In this document: positions 7,016 to 15,936 of the stretch, one piece after another
Numbering within the stretch: position 1 is the stretch's first letter
Layout: every line of letters begins with the position of its first letter
Assembly (NCBI GenBank): GCA_023255875.1
Contig: JAGDVY010000040.1
Location: forward strand, 1 to 43,978
Source of the DNA: Hydrogenobacter sp.
GTDB lineage: Bacteria > Aquificota > Aquificia > Aquificales > Aquificaceae
DNA length: 43,978 nt
Direction of reading: 5' to 3'
Notes under the pieces: model-generated
Told to the model about the DNA's origin: nothing
Database searches by the model: none
The model's input: only the letters and a program-made list of their open reading frames with translations
Position numbers and translations under genes: made by a program

Positions 7016-9132
7016 TGCACAAGGTTATTGCCAAATTGGAGGAAGACAAAGATCCGCTGATTATAGAAACAGGTCATTATGCCAAGTTAGCAGACGGAGC
7101 GGTAGTTGTAAGACAAGGGGGGACTGCGGTATTAGTTACTGCGGTGGTTTCCGAAGAACCCCAGCAAAATATAGACTTCATGCCTCTTTCTGTTGATTAT
7201 AGAGAGCAAGCCTCTGCATGGGGCAAAATTCCCGGAGGTTTTGTAAAACGCGAAGGCAAACCTACAGAAAGGGAAATCCTTGTCTCAAGAGTAATAGACA
7301 GACCTATTAGACCTCTTTTCCCAGAAGGATTTTTTCATGACGTTGTGATAACCGCTCTTACTCTTTCTGCAGATGATAAGTACGATCCTGATGCGCTTGC
7401 AATAACAGGTGCATCTGCTGCCCTTCACATATCAAGGATACCCTTTGATGGTCCTATAGCAGGGCTCAGAATCTGTAGAGTGGATGGAAAGTTCATCGCA
7501 AATCCTACCTACGAAGAGAGACAAAGGGCAGATCTGGAAATTCTCTTAGCGGTAAGCAAAGACAGCATAGTTATGGTAGAAGGTGGCGCTAAGGAAGTAG
7601 ATGAGGAAACCTTCACTAATGCTCTCTACTATGGTCTTGAAAGAGGTCAGTCTCTTATATTGGCTCAGGAAGAGCTAAGGAGCAAGGCAGGTGTAGAGAA
7701 GATGACCTTTGAGGGAATAGAGATACCTCAAGATATAAAGAACCTCTTGGAAGAGTACTGCACTAAGCTAATACTTGAAACCTTTGAGATACAGGACAAA
7801 AGAAAAAGAAAAGAAAGGACATCTGCCATACTCAAAGAGTTCATAGAAGTGCATCAGATACCCGAAGAACTACACTTTAAGGTTGCATATCACTACAAGA
7901 AGCTCATTAGCAAGCTTATGAGAAAGATGGTCCTCAAAGAAGGCAGAAGAATAGATGGTAGAAAACCCGACGAGATAAGACCTATTAGCATAGAAATAAG
8001 ACCTTTTGAAAGGCCTCATGGAAGTGCCATATTTACAAGAGGTCAAACGCAAGCCTTTGCAACAGTCACACTTGGCTCTCCACAAGAGGCTCAGCTTGTA
8101 GAAAGCATTTACGAAGGAGAAGTTTCCAAGAGGTTTATGCTTCACTACAACTTCCCTCCCTTCTCTACGGGAGAGGCAAGACCTTGGGGTCCTCCAAGGA
8201 GAAGAGAGATAGGACACGGAGCTTTGGCAGAAAGGGCTATAGAACCTTTAATACCTTCGGAGGAAGAGTTTCCCTACATCATAAGGGTGGTATCCAACAT
8301 ACTTGAGTCAAACGGTTCCACATCTATGGCTACTGTGTGTGCAGCTTCTTTAGCTCTCTTTGATGCGGGTGTGCCCATAAAGAAGCATGTGGCAGGAATA
8401 GCCATGGGTCTCATAATGGAAGGTGATAAGTATGTGATTCTTTCGGACATATTGGGAGATGAAGACCAGCTTGGAGACATGGACTTTAAAGTAGCAGGCA
8501 CAAAGGACGGTATTACCAGCGTACAGATGGACATAAAGATAAAGGGACTAAAGAAGGAGATAATGAAAGAAGCTCTCATGCAAGCAAAAGCAGGAAGGCT
8601 TTACATCTTAGAAAAGATGTATCAAGCTATACCAGAACCAAGAAAAGAGCTAGCACCCAACGCACCCAGGATAGAGATCATCACAGTACCTGAAGATAAA
8701 GCCATGCTCATTATAGGTCCTGGTGGTAAAACTGTCAGAGAGATAAGAGAAAAGACAGGTACCAGCGTGTGGGTGCTTGAAGGTGGAAAGGTTTCTCTCA
8801 CCGCACCAACCAAATCCGCTATAGAGGCAGCAAAAGAGATCATAGAAAACCTCATAAAGGATATAGAGGTAGGAAAGGTTTACGAGGGAAGGATCACCAG
8901 AGTGGAACCTTACGGTGTTTTTGTGGAACTTATGCCAGGTAAAATAGGACTCTTGCACGTTAGCAAGATGGAAGGTTATGTGAAAGATGTAAAGGCAACT
9001 TTTAGTGTGGGAGATACTATAAAGGTAAAGGTGTTAGAATTGGATGAGCAAGGAAGAGCAAAGCTGACTAATATAGGTATAGATGAAAGCCGGCGTAGCT
9101 CAGAGGCAGAGCGAGGCACTCGTAATGCCTAG
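7012..9132 (+). CDS. pnp: Polyribonucleotide nucleotidyltransferase (PNPase)
   Basis: Trimeric 3'-5' phosphorolytic exoribonuclease for mRNA decay and RNA quality control. Its 706 residues comprise two RNase PH domains (about 10-145 and 310-535, the second with [15 protein letters not shown] and the [13 protein letters not shown] active-site region), a linking helical domain, a KH domain (about 553-610, [12 protein letters not shown]) and an S1 domain (about 620-692). The start overlaps rpsO by ATGA; a second ATG at 7015 is better spaced from AAAGGTGA and may be the true start. The last 14 codons (from 9089) and the TAG at 9130-9132 lie inside the same-strand tRNA-Thr gene, so RNase P cleavage would leave pnp mRNA without a stop codon. 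Confidence 0.97.
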   Translation: MMHKVIAKLEEDKDPLIIETGHYAKLADGAVVVRQGGTAVLVTAVVSEEPQQNIDFMPLSVDYREQASAWGKIPGGFVKREGKPTEREILVSRVIDRPIRPLFPEGFFHDVVITALTLSADDKYDPDALAITGASAALHISRIPFDGPIAGLRICRVDGKFIANPTYEERQRADLEILLAVSKDSIVMVEGGAKEVDEETFTNALYYGLERGQSLILAQEELRSKAGVEKMTFEGIEIPQDIKNLLEEYCTKLILETFEIQDKRKRKERTSAILKEFIEVHQIPEELHFKVAYHYKKLISKLMRKMVLKEGRRIDGRKPDEIRPISIEIRPFERPHGSAIFTRGQTQAFATVTLGSPQEAQLVESIYEGEVSKRFMLHYNFPPFSTGEARPWGPPRRREIGHGALAERAIEPLIPSEEEFPYIIRVVSNILESNGSTSMATVCAASLALFDAGVPIKKHVAGIAMGLIMEGDKYVILSDILGDEDQLGDMDFKVAGTKDGITSVQMDIKIKGLKKEIMKEALMQAKAGRLYILEKMYQAIPEPRKELAPNAPRIEIITVPEDKAMLIIGPGGKTVREIREKTGTSVWVLEGGKVSLTAPTKSAIEAAKEIIENLIKDIEVGKVYEGRITRVEPYGVFVELMPGKIGLLHVSKMEGYVKDVKATFSVGDTIKVKVLELDEQGRAKLTNIGIDESRRSSEAERGTRNA

Positions 9133-9160
9133 GTCGTGGGTTCAAGTCCCACCGCCGGCT
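9089..9160 (+). tRNA. tRNA-Thr (CGU), overlapping the end of pnp
   Basis: Acceptor GCCGGCG (9089-9095) pairs perfectly with CGCCGGC (9153-9159). D stem is 9098-9101/9109-9112. Anticodon stem AGGCA/TGCCT holds loop CTCGTAA with anticodon CGT (9121-9123). T stem is GTGGG/CCCAC with loop TTCAAGT. The discriminator is T9160 and CCA is not encoded. Bases 9089-9132 are also the last codons and stop of pnp. The dut Shine-Dalgarno GGAGG (9162-9166) starts two bases after the tRNA. No strong own promoter is visible inside pnp, so it is probably co-transcribed with pnp and dut. Confidence 0.96.
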
Positions 9161-9171
9161 TGGAGGATGGG

Positions 9172-9612
9172 ATGAAAGTCAAGATAAAAAGATTGCCACA
9201 CGCAAAGGACCTTCCTCTACCTTACTACGCAACAGAGCAGGCTTCTGGCTTTGACCTTATGGCTGCCGTTGAAGAGCCAGTCATCATAAAACCTATGGAA
9301 AGGAAAGCCATACCTACGGGTATAGCCATAGAACTACCAGAGGGTTTTGAAGCTCAAATAAGGCCAAGGAGTGGCTTAGCTTTGAAATACGGCATTACCC
9401 TTCTTAACTCTCCGGGCACAGTGGATGCAGACTATAGGGGAGAGATAAAGGTAGTACTTATAAACTTAGGTCAGGAAGAGTTTGTGGTTAGGCGAGGAGA
9501 CAGGATAGCTCAGATGGTGATATGTCCAGTGGTAAGAGTCATGCTTGAAGAAGCACAGGAACTGACACCCACAGAAAGAGGTCCCAACGGTTTTGGTTCA
9601 ACGGGTGTGTGA
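9172..9612 (+). CDS. dut: Deoxyuridine triphosphatase (dUTPase)
   Basis: Hydrolyses dUTP to dUMP and pyrophosphate, keeping uracil out of DNA and supplying thymidylate synthesis. The 146-residue protein shows all five trimeric dUTPase motifs in order: [29 protein letters not shown] (catalytic Asp and Tyr), RGDRIAQM, and the C-terminal [10 protein letters not shown]. The ATG at 9172 follows GGAGG by 5 nt. An in-frame start at 9136 would lie inside the tRNA and is rejected. It follows tRNA-Thr with no room for a promoter, so its mRNA is probably released by tRNA 3' processing. Confidence 0.97.
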   Translation: MKVKIKRLPHAKDLPLPYYATEQASGFDLMAAVEEPVIIKPMERKAIPTGIAIELPEGFEAQIRPRSGLALKYGITLLNSPGTVDADYRGEIKVVLINLGQEEFVVRRGDRIAQMVICPVVRVMLEEAQELTPTERGPNGFGSTGV

Positions 9613-9613
9613 G

Positions 9614-9877
9614 ATGCTACAGGATGCAAAAAGGAAACTTGAAGAATTAGGCTACAAAAACATATACCTGTGGGAAGACCCTCCGGGAACATACTACGAT
9701 TGGCACACACATCAAGAGGACGAGGTAAGGCTTGTCCTTGAAGGCTCCATAATTATAGGTACAGAGGAAAGAGTCTATCACTTAAAAGCAGGTGACATAT
9801 TAGAAGTTCCCGCAGGGACACGCCACTGGGCAAAGACAGAAGAAGGTGTAAAGTACCTCTGTGGAAGTAAAAAGTAG
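9614..9877 (+). CDS. Small cupin-domain protein
   Basis: A single cupin barrel of 87 residues. The metal-binding motif 1 is visible as WHTHQEDEVRLVLEG, and motif 2 as AGDILEVPAGTRHWA with the final His. It begins 1 nt after the dut stop; the ATG at 9614 was preferred over a TTG at 9593 that would overlap dut. A GGGTG lies just upstream. Small lone cupins bind a metal and may act as isomerases, dioxygenases or sensors; the substrate cannot be inferred. Co-directional and tightly packed with dut and the CBM48 gene. Confidence 0.85.
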   Translation: MLQDAKRKLEELGYKNIYLWEDPPGTYYDWHTHQEDEVRLVLEGSIIIGTEERVYHLKAGDILEVPAGTRHWAKTEEGVKYLCGSKK

Positions 9878-9892
9878 GGAGGTTTTTGTGCC

Positions 9893-10180
9893 ATGCTCAA
9901 GAAAACTTACTTAGAAAAACAGGGAGTCTGCGTAGTGACTTTCAATGTCAAGTTTGAAAAAGCGAGCAAGGTAGAGATTGTAGGAGAGTGGAATAACTGG
10001 ATTCCAGAAGCTATGAAAATTAAAAAAGATGGCAGTTTTTGGATAACTAAGAGACTAAAAAAAGGCAGAGAGTACAGATTTAGGTATCTTATAGACGGTC
10101 ATATATGGGAAAATGATCCGCAAGCGGATCGCTACGTACCAAACCCCTATGGCTCCACCGACAGTGTAGTTGTATGCTAA
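9893..10180 (+). CDS. Stand-alone CBM48/AMPK-type glycogen-binding domain protein
   Basis: The 95 residues are one early-set beta-sandwich carbohydrate-binding module of the isoamylase-N/AMPK-beta type. Signature features are VEIVGEWNNWIPEAMKI, then SFWITKRLKKGREYRFRYLIDG and ENDPQADRYVPNPYGSTDSV. No catalytic domain follows. GGGAGG precedes the ATG by about 9 nt. In other bacteria such short proteins probably tether enzymes to glycogen or starch-like glucan, or regulate glycogen metabolism. The next gene starts 7 nt before this one stops, so they are coupled. No glycogen enzyme lies in the window. Confidence 0.88.
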   Translation: MLKKTYLEKQGVCVVTFNVKFEKASKVEIVGEWNNWIPEAMKIKKDGSFWITKRLKKGREYRFRYLIDGHIWENDPQADRYVPNPYGSTDSVVVC

Positions 10181-10731
10181 ACCTTGAAGTAAGAAGGAAG
10201 ATCTTTCATCTTTTAGCCATAAGCTTGTGGCTTATACCTTTGATGTTCTTCCCTACATGGCTTGTTGTTCTTAGCTTTTTGGTGGTAATTATCCTAAACC
10301 TGCTTTTGATCAACAAAGTAGGAATAAATTTTTTTCCTGCGCTTTATCGCATCGTGTTTTACTTTGAAAGGGAGAAGAACCTGCAAAAACCGGGCATACA
10401 GGCACTTTGGGCTAACTTGGGCATCGCTCTTAGCTTTTTAGTATTTGGAAGAGAATGTGCCATTATAGGTGTGATCCTTCTTGCGGTAGGTGATGTCTTT
10501 TCCAATCTTATAGGCACAAAAATAGGAAGAACAAGACTTTTGGGAAAAACCTTAGAAGGTTCTTTAGCCTTTTTCTTTTCTACTCTTTTAGTGCTTTACT
10601 TTTTTCTTGGACTCAAAGGTGCTCTGGTAGTTTCTTTGGTGGGTGCCATAGTAGAGCTCCTTCCTTTGGGGTTAGATGACAACTTTACCCTACCTATTGT
10701 AGGAAGCTTTGTGTGTTTTGTGTTAAAGTAG
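10174..10731 (+). CDS. Dolichol/phytol/diacylglycerol kinase-like integral membrane protein
   Basis: The 185 residues contain about six membrane helices and the conserved signatures of the CTP-using SEC59/DGK1/VTE5 group: RRKIFHLLA at the N-terminus, GDVFSNLIGTKIGRTRLLGKTLEGS in the middle and DDNFTLPIVG near the end. These enzymes phosphorylate a lipid alcohol (dolichol, phytol or diacylglycerol) in the membrane. It overlaps the CBM48 gene by 7 nt and ends convergently with the lipoate-ligase fusion, overlapping it by 9 nt. A plausible role is lipid or isoprenoid-alcohol salvage; the actual substrate is not known. Confidence 0.8.
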   Translation: MLNLEVRRKIFHLLAISLWLIPLMFFPTWLVVLSFLVVIILNLLLINKVGINFFPALYRIVFYFEREKNLQKPGIQALWANLGIALSFLVFGRECAIIGVILLAVGDVFSNLIGTKIGRTRLLGKTLEGSLAFFFSTLLVLYFFLGLKGALVVSLVGAIVELLPLGLDDNFTLPIVGSFVCFVLK

Positions 10732-12906
10732 CTTGAGTATCTCTTCAAGCTTTTGTGCATCTGTAAAGCTTGTGGAGAGGTCCGCAGAGGGATGTCCATA
10801 AAGACCGCATAGGGCAACTACCTTTGTATCAGTGTACTTTTTCAGAAGTCTTATCACAAAGTCCGTTCTGTAGCAATGAACCCCTACTAGTATGGTAAGA
10901 TCGTGTTTTCCGTGAAGTACTGCGTGGTGAGGATTAGGTGGGTCCATTTCTACCAAAGGATCGTACTTTTTAAGTTTGGGTCTGTAATCTGGAAGTACTT
11001 TCACATTGAACTTTCCCACTTTTTCTATGATCTCTCTTAGCACTCTGCCTTTCTGTAGTAGTTCTTCTTCCTGCCAATCCCAAAAGAGCAGAGGACCTAT
11101 CACCACAGTGGGCCTTTCTGCAGACTTTATCCACTTGACGAGCAGTTCCACCGCAGACCTAAAGGACACAGGCTGATCACCAATGGTGGCCTCACCTTTG
11201 AACACTTCCTTTTGCATGGAAGTTCTTGTCATGTCCTCTTCAGGTGTAGGCACCGCCTTAGGTTTCTTGTAATAGGGTGGCTTGAAATCCACAAAGTGGG
11301 GAGAAAAGTCAAAGTTTCTTCTTTTTACCCTTTGGGTATGAGTGTCCACATCGGGCTTTATGGACATAACTTTATACATGTCTTCTTTTATCAAATCCAG
11401 TTCAACGGTAAATTCTCCATGATATGCCTTTTCTTCTTCTTCCACACCCAAGCTGTAGCAAGTGGTACCTACTATGTCAAAGAGAACACCATTGGCACCC
11501 TGCTCAGAAGCCTTAGAAAATATCTCGTACCTCTTTTCGTAAAACTCATAACAGCAATGGCCTATGTATGTGTAGCCATTTTGCGCACACCACAAAAGAG
11601 TGTCTCTTAGAAGCTCAAAGGATGTTATAGTTATGGGTATCATACCCTTCTGATAGGCTAACCTGTAAGCATCTCCTACACTACACCCTCCACACTCTCC
11701 ACAATCATCAAGGTGTCTATAATCGCACCATCTGGGCTTAGCACAGTAAGGAAGGAGCATAACTTTAGCCTTTTCAATGTTTTCCTTTAGTCCACCGCCT
11801 ATGCTGGCTATTATGTTATTCAGCCTTTTTTTTTCAAGACCTAAATCTAAGCCTTCCACTTTCCTAATGGGAAACATCACAGCATTTACAAAATCATCTA
11901 CTGTTAGGTTCAAAGCTTCCCAATCCCTTCCTTCAAAAAACTCCCTTATCCTCTTTTCTACATCTTGCAGTGGTGTGTGTTTCAAATAGGCTTCAAGGTC
12001 GTAGATGAGTCTCTGAGGTTTCACAAAAAAGTCTCCATTTATAACGACTTGCTCTAATACCTTAGCCTTTGTATCCAGCTTTACGGACACCCTGAAAGTA
12101 CCACCCGGACATCTGTGTATGCCAAAGAGTACATCACTGTCCTTTGCAGAGGACTTCACATGGTATATCCACTCTTCACTGGCAAAGTAATCTTTCTTTT
12201 CCTCCATAAGCTTTAGTTCCTCATCTGTAAGCTCTCCCCAGCTATAGGTTATTCCCAGCTCCTCCGCAAGACCTTGCAGTATGGCAGAAAAAATTTCCTC
12301 CTTTGGAGGTATATATCCCAAAAGACGCTTGACCCACTCTATCCTGTCCTCCGCTGATTTTATGCCTTTGGATGTTAGCTTCTCAACAGGTATTTGAAGA
12401 GATTTAAGCATCCTCTCCACATTCATATCCACAAGCAAAGTTCCCTGATAAAGGAAAGCGCTTCCCTCAAAAACGCCACCCGTTCCTGATATCTTTCTAC
12501 CATCTACTTCTATGTCATTCCTGGGTCTAAAGCTTGCGTTTATTCCCAGCTTTCTGAGTCCCCTTGCCACACCGTTGCATATTTTTGCGGTAATCTCCTC
12601 AAAGCTACCCCCTTTTATGTCCCTTCTGTCCGCTATAACTTCCCAACCTATCTGTAGCTCGTCAAAGTATATAGCTCCTCCTCCTGTTATTCTCCTTCCA
12701 ACCTGTATGCCCTCCCTTTGGGTGTACTCTGTCCTTACCTCTTCCTCAATAGATTGATGGAAACCTACAAGTACGCACTCGGGTTTAAACTGTAAAAACC
12801 TTATGGTGTTAGGTATTTTTCCCTCCGCCTTTAGATCAAGCATAACCCTGTCAAGGGCTATATTTTCGTAGTGGGGTCTTTGTCCTGTATATACAACTCT
12901 CCACAT
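10723..12906 (-). CDS. LplA-type lipoate ligase fused to DUF116 and a CdhB-like domain
   Basis: A 727-residue three-part protein. Residues 1-240 form a biotin/lipoate-ligase (LplA/LipB) catalytic domain with GRRITGGGAIYF and the lysine region NDIEVDGRKISGTGG. Residues 250-350 match the LplA accessory C-terminal domain (CPGGTFRVSVKLD and VINGDFF). Residues 360-500 are DUF116-like and Cys-rich (CAKPRWCDYRHLDDCGECGGC, then GHCCYEFYEKR and VGTTCYSLG), able to hold a metal or Fe-S centre. The last 130 residues resemble the epsilon subunit of archaeal CO dehydrogenase/acetyl-CoA synthase (VVIGPLLFW, HDLTILVGVHCYRT, GLYGHPSADLS). GGGAGGT precedes the ATG. Its natural target is unknown; GcvH-like or sHdr-linked lipoate-binding proteins are candidates. 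Confidence 0.85.
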   Translation of the reverse strand: MWRVVYTGQRPHYENIALDRVMLDLKAEGKIPNTIRFLQFKPECVLVGFHQSIEEEVRTEYTQREGIQVGRRITGGGAIYFDELQIGWEVIADRRDIKGGSFEEITAKICNGVARGLRKLGINASFRPRNDIEVDGRKISGTGGVFEGSAFLYQGTLLVDMNVERMLKSLQIPVEKLTSKGIKSAEDRIEWVKRLLGYIPPKEEIFSAILQGLAEELGITYSWGELTDEELKLMEEKKDYFASEEWIYHVKSSAKDSDVLFGIHRCPGGTFRVSVKLDTKAKVLEQVVINGDFFVKPQRLIYDLEAYLKHTPLQDVEKRIREFFEGRDWEALNLTVDDFVNAVMFPIRKVEGLDLGLEKKRLNNIIASIGGGLKENIEKAKVMLLPYCAKPRWCDYRHLDDCGECGGCSVGDAYRLAYQKGMIPITITSFELLRDTLLWCAQNGYTYIGHCCYEFYEKRYEIFSKASEQGANGVLFDIVGTTCYSLGVEEEEKAYHGEFTVELDLIKEDMYKVMSIKPDVDTHTQRVKRRNFDFSPHFVDFKPPYYKKPKAVPTPEEDMTRTSMQKEVFKGEATIGDQPVSFRSAVELLVKWIKSAERPTVVIGPLLFWDWQEEELLQKGRVLREIIEKVGKFNVKVLPDYRPKLKKYDPLVEMDPPNPHHAVLHGKHDLTILVGVHCYRTDFVIRLLKKYTDTKVVALCGLYGHPSADLSTSFTDAQKLEEILKLL

Positions 12907-13055
12907 ATGTCATACCTCCCAATTTGAACTAATTTTACTGGGTATTTACCAATGTCTTTATGATTAGTCTCATGCTTACTTTTCCTGTATCAGAGTGTTT
13001 ATCAAGGAAGAGAAGTCTCTTGTAAAAGACTTTCCAAGAAGAGGAATAGCAACAG

Positions 13056-13630
13056 CTACCTTGAGAACTTGCCAAGTATTCCCACCTTGGGCTTAAAGTC
13101 CAAATCTTCTACATCTATAAGAGCGTTCATATCTAAGCGGAGTGCCTTATTGTATTCGTATTGAGCGTTCAAAAGGTCTTTTCTTTTCTCTCTGTATATG
13201 CTCTCAAGTTGATACACTTTCAAGTTTGTAGAGATACCTAAATCTTTTTTCTGTCTTGCCCTATCATATCGCACATAAGCTATTGCCATCTCTTCTCTCT
13301 TTACTTCTGTGAGCTTTTTATACAAGATTGCCTTTGTAAAAAGCTCCAGTATTTTGAGCTTTATATCCCTCTCCAGCTGTTTTAGGGCTTCCTTCTTTAT
13401 CTCATGCCTTAGTTCCGCACTTTTAATTCTTGATGTGGTTTTTCTATACTCGTAAAGAACACTCACCGAACTAACACCGAAGAATTTTTTCCAGTCTTGA
13501 GTTTTTGAATTGTATAAGATGCCAGCTCCCAAGTTTATGTGAGGTAAGAAATAATTTTTTGCTTCTTGCCATTGGAAGTGTGTGGATCAAAGGTAAAGGA
13601 AAGAAAAAGTAATGTGATCAGAAATGTCAT
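13056..13630 (-). pseudogene. Short TolC-like outer-membrane protein, frameshifted
   Basis: The frame open from 13532 to 13056 encodes long amphipathic coiled coils typical of TolC-family efflux proteins (LGAGILYNSK, then DLGISTNLKVYQLESIYREKRKDLLNAQYEYNKAL). In the same frame WQEAKNYFLPHINLGAG continues upstream to a TGA at about 13590. A different frame supplies the missing beginning: an ATG at 13630, overlapping the previous stop as ATGA, encodes MTFLITLLFLSFTFDPHT, a clear signal peptide. Joining them needs one indel between about 13560 and 13585 (a CACACA tract or an A6 run). The joined product is about 190 residues, half the size of TolC. Downstream a third frame runs to a TAA at 12976 with protein-like sequence (VAVAIPLLGKSFTRDFSSLI), hinting at a second frameshift. 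Confidence 0.6.
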
Positions 13631-14127
13631 TTACTATTTTCTCTTATGAACTTAACGAGATTTGTGTTTTTGTAGTGCCCTTCCACTATATACCTTCCTA
13701 TTAGGATAAACTCTTTGGGTTCTATATAGCCTGGGACCTTTGCTACCACATTACCTTGCTGATCAAAAAACATAAATACGGGTGTTAGTCACACTCCATA
13801 CTTGTGAGCAAACTGTCTTTCAGTCATCTTTTTACCGTCCACATCTACCACTTTGTTAGATCCTCTTATGTCAATCTCCACCATGTAAAAGTGTTTTGTA
13901 AAGTAGTCCTGTACTCCCTTATCCTGAAAAGTGACCTTCCTCATCTTGTCGCAAAAGGGACATCCTTCTTGGTGAAACATGATGAAAAGATACTTTCCTT
14001 CCCTTTTGGCATCCTCAAGGTCATCCTTTAGGTTCAGCATGGAAGGCTTTAGAAAGGGAATTCTTAATACTGCGGACATACAAACAAGGGGCAGAAGTAA
14101 AATGAGAGTAAGAACATACTTTTTCAT
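13627..14127 (-). pseudogene. SoxW-like thioredoxin with premature TGA
   Basis: An exported thioredoxin-fold protein: signal peptide (1-18), redox motif GCPFC (Cys56, Cys59) and TERQFAHKYGV, then an in-frame TGA at 13789-13791. The same frame continues as LTPVFMFFDQQGNVVAKVPG and ends naturally at 13627. The continuation supplies the conserved cis-Pro strand and C-terminal helix, so the stop falls inside the domain. Family members usually have Arg or Gly here, so CGA to TGA is the simplest explanation. Selenocysteine is unlikely because the redox cysteines are elsewhere. It overlaps mtnB by 4 nt and the TolC-like gene by 4 nt. The family reduces periplasmic disulfides, in some bacteria linked to sulfur oxidation. 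Confidence 0.7.
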
Positions 14128-14735
14128 TGAATACCTCTTATGATGGCAAGTTTAAGCTCACACTCAAGAATAAAATCTAATGCCTCAAGTTTCATAAGGG
14201 CACTGTGTATGTCCTTGCCCCAAACATACACGCCGTGGGATCTTAGTAAAAAGCCAGCAAGTCCAGATGCACTCCTTAGCTCTTCTTCTACTATCTTTGC
14301 AAGCTTGGGCATGTCTTGTGAGTTTTCAAAAATGGGAAGGATAAGTTCTGCCTCATGCGTGTCTATACCTTCAAAGGCTTTTAAAAGCTCATACCCATGC
14401 AAGCGTATCTTATCCTCCTTTACTATTCTTGAGATGACTGTAGAGTTAGGAGAATGGACGTGCATAACACAGCCTGCGGATGGTATGCACTTATACACAA
14501 CCGCATGCAACAGAGTTTCAGCAGAAGGTTTGCCTTCACCAGCCAAAAGGTTTCCTTCCATATCAACAAGGACAAAGTCCTTTTGACTAATCTTTCCTTT
14601 GTGCTTTCCCGAGGATGTTATGAAAAAGCTTTTCTCATCCACCTTTAGAGAAAAGTTTCCACTGGTTGCAGGAAGCCATCCTCTTAAATAGAGATCTTTT
14701 ATAACTTCCACAAACTCCTCAAGCTTTTCTTTCAT
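14124..14735 (-). CDS. mtnB: Methylthioribulose-1-phosphate dehydratase (class II aldolase fold)
   Basis: Methionine-salvage enzyme dehydrating 5-methylthioribulose 1-phosphate. The 203 residues show the MtnB pattern: [31 protein letters not shown] (71-82), zinc histidines 92 and 94 in [22 protein letters not shown] and a third zinc His in [10 protein letters not shown]. Other class II aldolases (fuculose- or ribulose-phosphate) share the fold, but SGKHKG and NSQDM point to MtnB. It overlaps alaC by 17 nt and the broken thioredoxin gene by 4 nt. An aminotransferase beside it fits the last salvage step (transamination of ketomethiobutyrate), but this is inference. Confidence 0.9.
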   Translation of the reverse strand: MKEKLEEFVEVIKDLYLRGWLPATSGNFSLKVDEKSFFITSSGKHKGKISQKDFVLVDMEGNLLAGEGKPSAETLLHAVVYKCIPSAGCVMHVHSPNSTVISRIVKEDKIRLHGYELLKAFEGIDTHEAELILPIFENSQDMPKLAKIVEEELRSASGLAGFLLRSHGVYVWGKDIHSALMKLEALDFILECELKLAIIRGIQ

Positions 14736-15936
14736 GTTTAGTTTTGAACCTTTCTAAAGCTTTCTTTATGCCTCTTACCGCCTGCCTTATACGGTGCTCA
14801 TTTTCCACTAAGGCAAACCTCACATAACCTTCTCCGTACTCACCAAAGCCTATTCCCGGAGAGACCGCTACCTTTGCCTCTTTTAGCAAGAACAGGGAGA
14901 AGTTCAAAGAATCCATGCCTACCCATTCTGGTATCTTTGCCCATACAAACATACTGCCCTTTGGTTTTTTAACCTCCCAACCTATTCTGTTTAACCCTTC
15001 TACAAGCACATCTCTTCTGCTTCTGTATATCTCCCTGTTTTTCTCCACTATCTCATAGGGACTTTCAAGGGCTATGATGGACGCCACTTGTATAGGTGTA
15101 AAAACTCCATAGTCTAAGTAGCTCTTTAGGTGAGCTAAATTCTTTATGAGGGTCTCATTGCCAACTACAAAAGCCACCCTCCACCCTGCCATAGAAAAAC
15201 CTTTGGACATGGAATAGAGCTCTACCGCCACATCTATAGCACCATCTACCTGAAGTATGCTGGGTGGAGTATAACCATCAAAACCAAGGTCTGCATAAGC
15301 AAAGTCATGCACTATCCATACACCTTCTTGTTTGGCAAGTTTTACCACCTCTCTGAAGAAATCCAAGTCCACACATAGGGTAGTAGGATTGTGGGGAAAG
15401 CTAAGCACTATGGCTTTTGGCTTCCTAAAGGACGTTTTTATAGTGTCGTAAAGTTTCTTTATAAAGTTTTCTGCAAGGTCTTCTTCCGATGTTAGCGGGA
15501 CAGAGATGGCATCTGCGTTGCAGATTATGGGGGCATAGTAATGTATAGGATAGGTGGGGTTTGGGACTATGACTGTGTCTCCTGGCTCAAGCATAGCAAG
15601 CATAAGGTGAGAGTAGCCTTCTTTTGCGCCTATGGTCATTATGGCATTCTTCTCTGGGTCTAACTCCACGTCATACCGTCTTTTGTAAAAATCACAGATG
15701 GCTTTTCTGAGTCTTGGTATGCCCTTTGATGCGGAATAACCGTGCACATTGGGTCTTTTTGCAACTTCACAGAGTTTATCTATTATGTGCTGGGCAGGAG
15801 GAATGTCTGGATTTCCCATACCCAAATCCACTATATCCTCGCCTTCCCTTCTTAGCTTATACTTTAGCTCATTTACCATAGCAAACACATACTTGGGTAG
15901 CTTTTTTATCTTGGGAAACATCCACTCTTCACTCAT
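14719..15936 (-). CDS. alaC: Alanine/diaminopimelate-type class I aminotransferase
   Basis: PLP-dependent fold-type I aminotransferase of 405 residues. It closely follows the AlaC pattern along its length: [47 protein letters not shown], the PLP lysine 245 in [12 protein letters not shown], and [17 protein letters not shown] at the C-terminus. AlaC makes alanine from pyruvate; close relatives make LL-diaminopimelate or finish methionine salvage, and the mtnB neighbour makes the last role worth testing. The ATG at 15936 sits in ATGAGTGA, overlapping the dksA stop by 8 nt and following GAGG; an upstream ATG at 15954 is less likely. Confidence 0.9.
   Translation of the reverse strand: MSEEWMFPKIKKLPKYVFAMVNELKYKLRREGEDIVDLGMGNPDIPPAQHIIDKLCEVAKRPNVHGYSASKGIPRLRKAICDFYKRRYDVELDPEKNAIMTIGAKEGYSHLMLAMLEPGDTVIVPNPTYPIHYYAPIICNADAISVPLTSEEDLAENFIKKLYDTIKTSFRKPKAIVLSFPHNPTTLCVDLDFFREVVKLAKQEGVWIVHDFAYADLGFDGYTPPSILQVDGAIDVAVELYSMSKGFSMAGWRVAFVVGNETLIKNLAHLKSYLDYGVFTPIQVASIIALESPYEIVEKNREIYRSRRDVLVEGLNRIGWEVKKPKGSMFVWAKIPEWVGMDSLNFSLFLLKEAKVAVSPGIGFGEYGEGYVRFALVENEHRIRQAVRGIKKALERFKTKHERKA

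Noticed and set aside
7012-9160. Own promoter for tRNA-Thr inside pnp
   Set aside because: TATAGG and TATAGA occur just upstream of the tRNA, but no -35 box is found at 16-18 nt and they fall within coding sequence.
13789-13791. Selenocysteine at the TGA of the thioredoxin-like gene
   Set aside because: The redox motif CPFC is intact elsewhere; the TGA is at a non-redox position where Arg or Gly is usual, so a nonsense mutation is simpler. No SECIS-like hairpin was evident immediately after it.
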